A stretch of DNA of 64,000 nucleotides, from NCBI RefSeq assembly GCF_003258605.2, contig NZ_CP031264.1, positions 1,674,001 to 1,738,000 of the forward strand, written 5' to 3'. The position numbers were made by a program, and so were the translations under genes. This DNA is from Peterkaempfera bronchialis. GTDB lineage: Bacteria; Actinomycetota; Actinomycetes; Streptomycetales; Streptomycetaceae. Positions 59,896 through 64,000 of this stretch are shown here, one piece after another. Numbering within the stretch: the stretch's first letter is position 1; the number at the start of each line of letters is the position of its first letter. The notes below the pieces were generated by a model, which saw only the letters and a program-made list of their open reading frames with translations, was not told where the DNA came from and ran no database searches.

Positions 59896-61047
59896 TCAGC
59901 GCAGGTGGCCGGTGTCGTTGAGCAGCCGTACCGAGGTGTTGCCGTCCGCGTAGTACTGCACGGCGGAGAGCGAGGCCGCCGAGAGCTCCATCCGGAAGAG
60001 CGACTCCGGCGGGGCGCCCAGGGCGAGCCGCACCAGGGTCTTGACCGGGGTGACATGGGTGACCAGCAGCACGGTGCGGCCGGTGTGGCGGGCCAGCAGC
60101 TTGTCGCGGGAGAGGGCGACCCGGCGGGCGGTGGCGGCGAAGCTCTCGCCGCCGGTCGGGGCGGCCTTCGGGGAGGCCAGCCAGGCGGCCAGGTCGGCGG
60201 GGTGGCGCTGCTGCACCTCGGCGAAGGTCAGGCCCTCCCAGGCGCCGAAGTCGGTCTCCCGCAGCCCCTCGTCGATCCGCACCTCCAGGCCGAGCCGGTC
60301 CGCGACGGCCTCTGCGGTCTGCCGGGCGCGCTTCAGCGGGGAGGAGACGACGACCTGGACGGTGCCCCGGGCGGCGAGCGCGGCGGCGGCCCGCTCGGCC
60401 TGCCAGTGGCCCTTGTCGGACAGTTCGGGGTCGCTGCCGCCACTGCCGGAGAACCGCTTCTCCGGCGTCAGGTGGGTCTCTCCGTGCCGCAGCAGCACAA
60501 AGGTGGTGGCGGTGCCGAGGTCGCCGGCCCAGCCTGCGGGCCGTACGGGCGGCTGCGGCTCCTCCTCGGCGGCCGGCGCAGGCCGCCCGGCCACAGCAGA
60601 AGCGGCAGCGGCCTTGGGCTCCCACTGCCGACCGGCCTTGCCCGCGTCCATGGCCTCGTTGGCGAGCCGGTCGGCGTCCTTGTTCCGCTCGCGGGGGATC
60701 CAGGCGTACGACACCCGGCCGCGCGGGAAGACGGTGCGCGCCTCGGCGGCGAGCGGCTGCATGTCCGGGTGCTTGATCTTCCAGCGGCCGGACATCTGCT
60801 CGACGACCAGCTTGGAGTCCATCCGGACGTCGACCCGGGCGTCCGGGTCGACGGCGTGCGCGGCCCGCAGCCCGGCGATCAGCCCCCGGTACTCGGCGAC
60901 GTTGTTGGTGGCACGGCCGATGTACTCGGCGGCCTCGGCGATGATCTGCCCGGTGTCGCCGTCGCGGACGACGGCGCCGTATCCGGCCGGGCCCGGGTTC
61001 CCCCGGGAGCCGCCGTCGGCCTCCACGACAAGCCTGCGCTCCGCCAT
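59896..61047 (-). CDS. Bifunctional RNase HI / histidine acid phosphatase
   Basis: A 383-residue two-domain protein known from actinobacteria (Rv2228c type). Residues 1-135 are RNase HI with the acidic catalytic set in VVEADGGSRGNPG, AEYRGLIAGL, RMDSKLVVEQ and NKDADRLANEA; it cuts RNA in RNA-DNA hybrids. After a Pro/Ala linker, residues 185-383 are a phosphoglycerate-mutase-like phosphatase (LLRHGETHLT with the nucleophile His, then FGAWEGLT and LVTHVTPVK), the alpha-ribazole phosphatase type of cobalamin synthesis. It starts 4 bp after the zinc-ribbon gene's stop. Confidence 0.95.
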   Translation of the reverse strand: MAERRLVVEADGGSRGNPGPAGYGAVVRDGDTGQIIAEAAEYIGRATNNVAEYRGLIAGLRAAHAVDPDARVDVRMDSKLVVEQMSGRWKIKHPDMQPLAAEARTVFPRGRVSYAWIPRERNKDADRLANEAMDAGKAGRQWEPKAAAASAVAGRPAPAAEEEPQPPVRPAGWAGDLGTATTFVLLRHGETHLTPEKRFSGSGGSDPELSDKGHWQAERAAAALAARGTVQVVVSSPLKRARQTAEAVADRLGLEVRIDEGLRETDFGAWEGLTFAEVQQRHPADLAAWLASPKAAPTGGESFAATARRVALSRDKLLARHTGRTVLLVTHVTPVKTLVRLALGAPPESLFRMELSAASLSAVQYYADGNTSVRLLNDTGHLR

Positions 61048-61051
61048 GGCG

Positions 61052-61795
61052 TCAGATGCCCGAGTCGGAGGTGCGGATCAGGATGCGGCCGCAGTTCTCG
61101 CACCGCACCACCGCGTCCTTGGGCTGCGCCTTGATCTCGTTGATGTCGGCGGTGGACAGCTCCACCCGGCAGCCCTCGCAGCGCCGCTGGTAGAGGCGGG
61201 CTGCGCCGATGCCGCCCTGCTGCTCGCGCAGCCGGGTGTAGAGCTTCATCAGGTCGGCGGGGATGACGGCGGCGACGGTCTCCCGGTCCCGGGCGACCTT
61301 GGCGGCGTCGGCGTCGATCTCGGCGTACCCGGCGTCGCGGCGGGTGACGGCCTCGTCCAGGACCACCGAGGCGTGCTCCAGCCGGGCGGTCAGCTCGGTG
61401 ACCCGGCCCTGGGCGGACTCCAGCCGCTCCATCACCTCCAGGACGACGTCCTCCAGGTCGGACTGGCGCTTGGCCAGCGAGCCGATCTCATGCTGGAGGT
61501 TCTCCAGGTCCTTGGGCGAGGTGATGGCGCCGGAGTCCAGCCGCTGCTGGTTGCGGACGGCACGGGCGCGGACCTGCTCCACGTCCTGCTCGGCCTTGGT
61601 CTGCTCGCGGGCGGTGTCGCCGAGCTGCGTCTCGGCGGCCACCACCAGGTCGCGCAGCGCGGTGTGGTCGGCGCTGGCCTTCTCGATCTCGGCGTGCTCG
61701 GGCAGGCTGCGGCGCCGGTGCGCCAGCTGGTCGAGCCGGGAGTCGAGGGCCTGAAGGTCCAGCAGGCGGATCTGGTCGGCGGGCGCGGCGTTCAG
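61052..61795 (-). CDS. Zinc-ribbon coiled-coil protein (CdsZ/DUF164 type), CTG start
   Basis: A 247-residue protein: a long antiparallel coiled coil (about 20-185) and a C-terminal C4 zinc ribbon (CEGCRVELS and CENCGRIL). Relatives bind nucleic acid or act with RNase HI-type genes; the order Nif3 - zinc ribbon - RNase HI/phosphatase is conserved in actinobacteria. The native N-terminus (NAAPADQIRLLDLQALD) has no ATG or GTG before it: the codon in start position is CTG (61795), 6 nt after AGGAG. Otherwise intact. Confidence 0.88.
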   Translation of the reverse strand: MNAAPADQIRLLDLQALDSRLDQLAHRRRSLPEHAEIEKASADHTALRDLVVAAETQLGDTAREQTKAEQDVEQVRARAVRNQQRLDSGAITSPKDLENLQHEIGSLAKRQSDLEDVVLEVMERLESAQGRVTELTARLEHASVVLDEAVTRRDAGYAEIDADAAKVARDRETVAAVIPADLMKLYTRLREQQGGIGAARLYQRRCEGCRVELSTADINEIKAQPKDAVVRCENCGRILIRTSDSGI

Positions 61796-61826
61796 CGGAA
61801 GCTCCTGGAATGGTCGGGTGGGGCGG

Positions 61827-62666
61827 TCAGTCGGTGGGGTACGGCATGGGCGCGTGGGCCGTCCACGGGTCGGTGACCAGCTCGGAGACCTTGATCTCCA
61901 GCGCCCAGCCGCGGCTCTCGGCCAGGGCGGCCAGGTCGCGCTCGGCCAGCCGCAGCCAGGGCCACTCGGTGGCCCAGTGCGCGGCGTCGACCAGGGCGAC
62001 GGGCGCGGCCTCGGACGCCTCGGAGGCCGGGTGGTGGCGCAGGTCGGCGGTGACATAGGCGTCCACCCCGGCGGCGCGGACCTCGGCGAAGAGGCTGTCG
62101 CCGGAGCCGCCGCAGACCGCGACCCGCGAGACCGGCCGGTCCGGGTCGCCCGCGACCCGCACCCCCGTGGCGGTGGCGGGCAGTCCGGCCGCGACCCGGG
62201 CGGCGAAGGCGGAGAGCGGCTCGGGCGCGGGCAGCTCTCCGATCCGGCCGGTGCCGCGACGCCCGGCGGGGTCGGTCGGGTCCGCCACCAGCGGCCCGGT
62301 GACCCGCAGCCCGATCGCCTCGGCGAGGGCGTCGGAGACGCCCGGGTCGGCGTGGTCGGCGTTGGTGTGGGCGACATGCAGGGCGATGCCGTTGCTGATC
62401 AGGGTGTGCACCACGCGGCCCTTGAAGGTGGTCGCCGCGACGCTGGTGGTACCGCGCAGATAGAGCGGATGGTGGGTGATCACCAGGTCGGCGTCCCAGG
62501 CCACGGCCTGGTCCACCACGGCCTGTACGGGGTCCACCGCCAGCAGCACCCGGGACACCTCGGCGTACGGGTCGCCGCAGACCAGGCCCACGGCGTCCCA
62601 GGACTCCGCCCACCGGGGCGGGTAGAGCTGGTCGAGCACGCTGATGACGTCGGACAGTGTGGGCAC
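61827..62666 (-). CDS. Nif3-like dinuclear metal centre protein
   Basis: A 279-residue Nif3/DUF34 protein. Metal-binding motifs are visible at [11 protein letters not shown] near residue 65, HVAHTNAD near 98 and the C-terminal [11 protein letters not shown]. It forms hexamers with two metals per chain; the family is linked to GTP cyclohydrolase I type 2 activity, but the physiological role is unclear. It is first in the minus-strand run with the zinc ribbon and RNase HI genes, 31 bp upstream of the former. ATG start. Confidence 0.93.
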   Translation of the reverse strand: MPTLSDVISVLDQLYPPRWAESWDAVGLVCGDPYAEVSRVLLAVDPVQAVVDQAVAWDADLVITHHPLYLRGTTSVAATTFKGRVVHTLISNGIALHVAHTNADHADPGVSDALAEAIGLRVTGPLVADPTDPAGRRGTGRIGELPAPEPLSAFAARVAAGLPATATGVRVAGDPDRPVSRVAVCGGSGDSLFAEVRAAGVDAYVTADLRHHPASEASEAAPVALVDAAHWATEWPWLRLAERDLAALAESRGWALEIKVSELVTDPWTAHAPMPYPTD

Positions 62667-62744
62667 GGGTCGAGACTACCGCGCGCCGTAACCGATCCCC
62701 GCCCCCGCTGGTCAGTGATCACTCCGGTACGCCAGACTGCGCCC

Positions 62745-63197
62745 GTGACATCCACCGACCCGCTGCTCCGACCCACCCTGCAACAGCAGCCGCGCAGCAG
62801 CGGCCGCCCGTGGCGGCTCATCTCCCAGGGGTATGTCGCCTTCTTCGGCGGCACCCTCGCCGGCACCGCCGTCGCGGTGGTCAACGCGACCCGGCTCGGC
62901 CTGCCGCGCCGCCGCGTCCTGGCGGTCGCCTCGGTCGGCGCCGCCGCCCTGGCCGCCACCCTGGCCCTGCTCACCGTCGGCAGCGGGATCCTGGCCGGCG
63001 CGCTGACGGTGGAGCGCATCCTGGCGATGGCGGCGTATCTGTGGCAGGTCCGGCTGCAACGCGAACCGGACCGGGTCTTCGTACTGCGCGGCGGCGAGTA
63101 CGCACCGCTGCTGGGGGTGGGCGTCGCCGCCGTGGCCGGTCTCGGCCTGCTGGAGGGCGTGCTGGTGCACGGGGCCCTCGCGGCGGTGTCCCGGTGA
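62745..63197 (+). CDS. Hypothetical membrane protein, leaderless
   Basis: A 150-residue protein with about three membrane helices (FFGGTLAGTAVAVV region, AVASVGAAALAATLALL, and GVGVAAVAGLGLLEGVL). A CAGACT element lies 6 nt before the GTG start and no ribosome site is present, so the message is probably leaderless. The next gene starts on its stop (GTGA). No family is recognised; a membrane partner of the following TPR protein is possible. Confidence 0.75.
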   Translation: MTSTDPLLRPTLQQQPRSSGRPWRLISQGYVAFFGGTLAGTAVAVVNATRLGLPRRRVLAVASVGAAALAATLALLTVGSGILAGALTVERILAMAAYLWQVRLQREPDRVFVLRGGEYAPLLGVGVAAVAGLGLLEGVLVHGALAAVSR

Positions 63198-64000
63198 GCG
63201 CCGACGCGCTGGCGCTGGCCGAGCACTGGCTGGAGCGCGGCCGACCCGACCGGGCGCTGGACGAGCTGAGCCGGCTCACCGGCGAGGGCGCGGTGTCGCG
63301 GCATGCCTTCCGGGTCCGCGCGCTGGCCCACCACCTGGCCGACGACGACCAGGCCGCCGTCGACATCGCCCGCAGCGGACTGGCCGCCCACGGCCCCGAC
63401 GCCGGGCTGCTGGGCGTGCTCGCCCAGTCCCTCGCCGACCTGGGCCGCACCGCCGAGGCCGAGCACGCCTGCCTGAGCGGGCTGACCCTGGAGCCGCAGA
63501 ACGCCTGGCTGCTCTGCACCTACGCCCGGCTGTGCGCCTTCGCCGGGCAGCACGACAAGGCCCGGCAGCTGGTGGACCGCGCCGCCGCCCACGACCCCGG
63601 CTCCCGCCCGGTCGCCCACACCCGGGTGGTGCTGGCCATCGCCCGGGGCGACCACGCCGAGGCGGAGCGGCTCACCGCCGCGCTGCTCGCCGCCGATCCC
63701 GACGACGTCGGCGCGCATGCGCTGCGCGGCCTGGCCGCCTCGCACCGGGGCGACCCGGGCGCCGCCTACGCGGGATTCCGCGCGGCGGCGGCGGGCAACC
63801 CGCAGAACCGGCACATGGTGGACGCCGCCCGCGAGCTGCGCGCCGCCAACCACTGGCTGCTGCGCCCGCTGCGGCCCTTCCAGCGGTTCAGCGTCTTCCA
63901 GATCTGGATCACCGTGGTGCTGATCCAGTTCGGGCTGCGGGCGGTCGGCCTGGGGGCGGTGGCCCTGCCGCTGGCCCTCGCCTGGCTGGCGTTCTGCGCG
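63194..64000 (+). CDS. TPR-repeat membrane protein, 3-prime end outside window
   Basis: A GTG-initiated frame coupled to the previous gene runs open to the window end (269 codons visible). Residues 1-220 contain about six tetratricopeptide-like repeats (ALAEHWLERGRPDRALDEL, GLAAHGPDAGLLGVLAQSLA, LCAFAGQHDKARQLVDRAA, RGLAASHRGDPGAAYAGFRA). From residue 232 membrane helices begin (FSVFQIWITVVLIQFGLRAV). Such cytoplasmic-TPR membrane proteins are scaffolds for complexes; the partner is unknown. Confidence 0.85.
   Translation, partial: MSADALALAEHWLERGRPDRALDELSRLTGEGAVSRHAFRVRALAHHLADDDQAAVDIARSGLAAHGPDAGLLGVLAQSLADLGRTAEAEHACLSGLTLEPQNAWLLCTYARLCAFAGQHDKARQLVDRAAAHDPGSRPVAHTRVVLAIARGDHAEAERLTAALLAADPDDVGAHALRGLAASHRGDPGAAYAGFRAAAAGNPQNRHMVDAARELRAANHWLLRPLRPFQRFSVFQIWITVVLIQFGLRAVGLGAVALPLALAWLAFCA

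Overview
The window is high-GC actinobacterial DNA, most likely from Streptomyces or a close relative such as Kitasatospora or Streptacidiphilus. The signs are strong codon bias, many GTG starts, four-base ATGA/GTGA gene overlaps, leaderless promoters, rare TTA codons, DHA2 drug exporters, a SpoIIE-type phosphatase and the core order RNase HI/phosphatase - zinc ribbon - Nif3. The left 44.8 kb is accessory DNA. The right 19 kb, from the RNase P RNA gene onward, looks like conserved chromosome.

Bases 1-18500 hold one edge of a secondary-metabolite cluster that continues off the left end. The first operon is flavin reductase, FAD monooxygenase, arylamine N-acetyltransferase/amide synthase, luciferase-like monooxygenase and membrane acyltransferase. 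A TetR/MFS exporter pair follows. Two divergent groups built on KASIII enzymes come next: KASIII plus oxidoreductase on the minus strand; KASIII, 3-hydroxyacyl-CoA dehydrogenase, two crotonase-fold enzymes, SDR and phosphopantetheinyl transferase on the plus strand. A LuxR/TetR pair, a thiolase and a DsbA/FrnE-TPR protein close the group. A short-chain acyl-CoA is apparently built here, possibly as a starter or extender unit for a polyketide made by genes outside the window. A perfect palindrome before the thiolase and a degenerate copy before the DsbA gene suggest one TetR regulon.

Bases 18900-34000 are mixed accessory genes: an APH-fold kinase, a 2098-residue secreted RHS protein with a variable C-terminal domain and an adjacent small membrane protein (candidate toxin-immunity pair), a second FAD monooxygenase, a TetR/SDR pair with two palindromic operators, the 3-prime part of a tRNA-Ser(UGA) gene (likely attachment-site scar), another SDR, an XRE-TPR regulator and a HAD hydrolase.

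Bases 34228-41634 hold the most unusual unit, here proposed as an undescribed biosynthetic system: a xylose-isomerase-like enzyme, a Gfo/Idh oxidoreductase, a radical SAM/SPASM enzyme, a nucleotidyltransferase, an AroE-like dehydrogenase with an altered substrate motif, and a second-type seryl-tRNA synthetase. The first three genes carry four TTA codons, so bldA control is likely. A 16-bp-stem terminator closes the unit. Bases 41771-44850 are a junction zone with a degenerate HD protein, transposase and beta-propeller fragments and helically phased repeats.

From 44846 on: rnpB, a lipoprotein without a normal start codon, a solitary cytochrome oxidase subunit I, PhoD with a PHO-box-like array, a cluster of broken genes (NUDIX, MarR, an alpha-helical protein), a DHA2 exporter, a GAF-PAS-GAF-SpoIIE-HATPase phosphatase, a phytoene-desaturase-like oxidoreductase, YaaA, RNase HI/phosphatase, zinc ribbon protein, Nif3, a membrane protein and a TPR protein cut by the window end.
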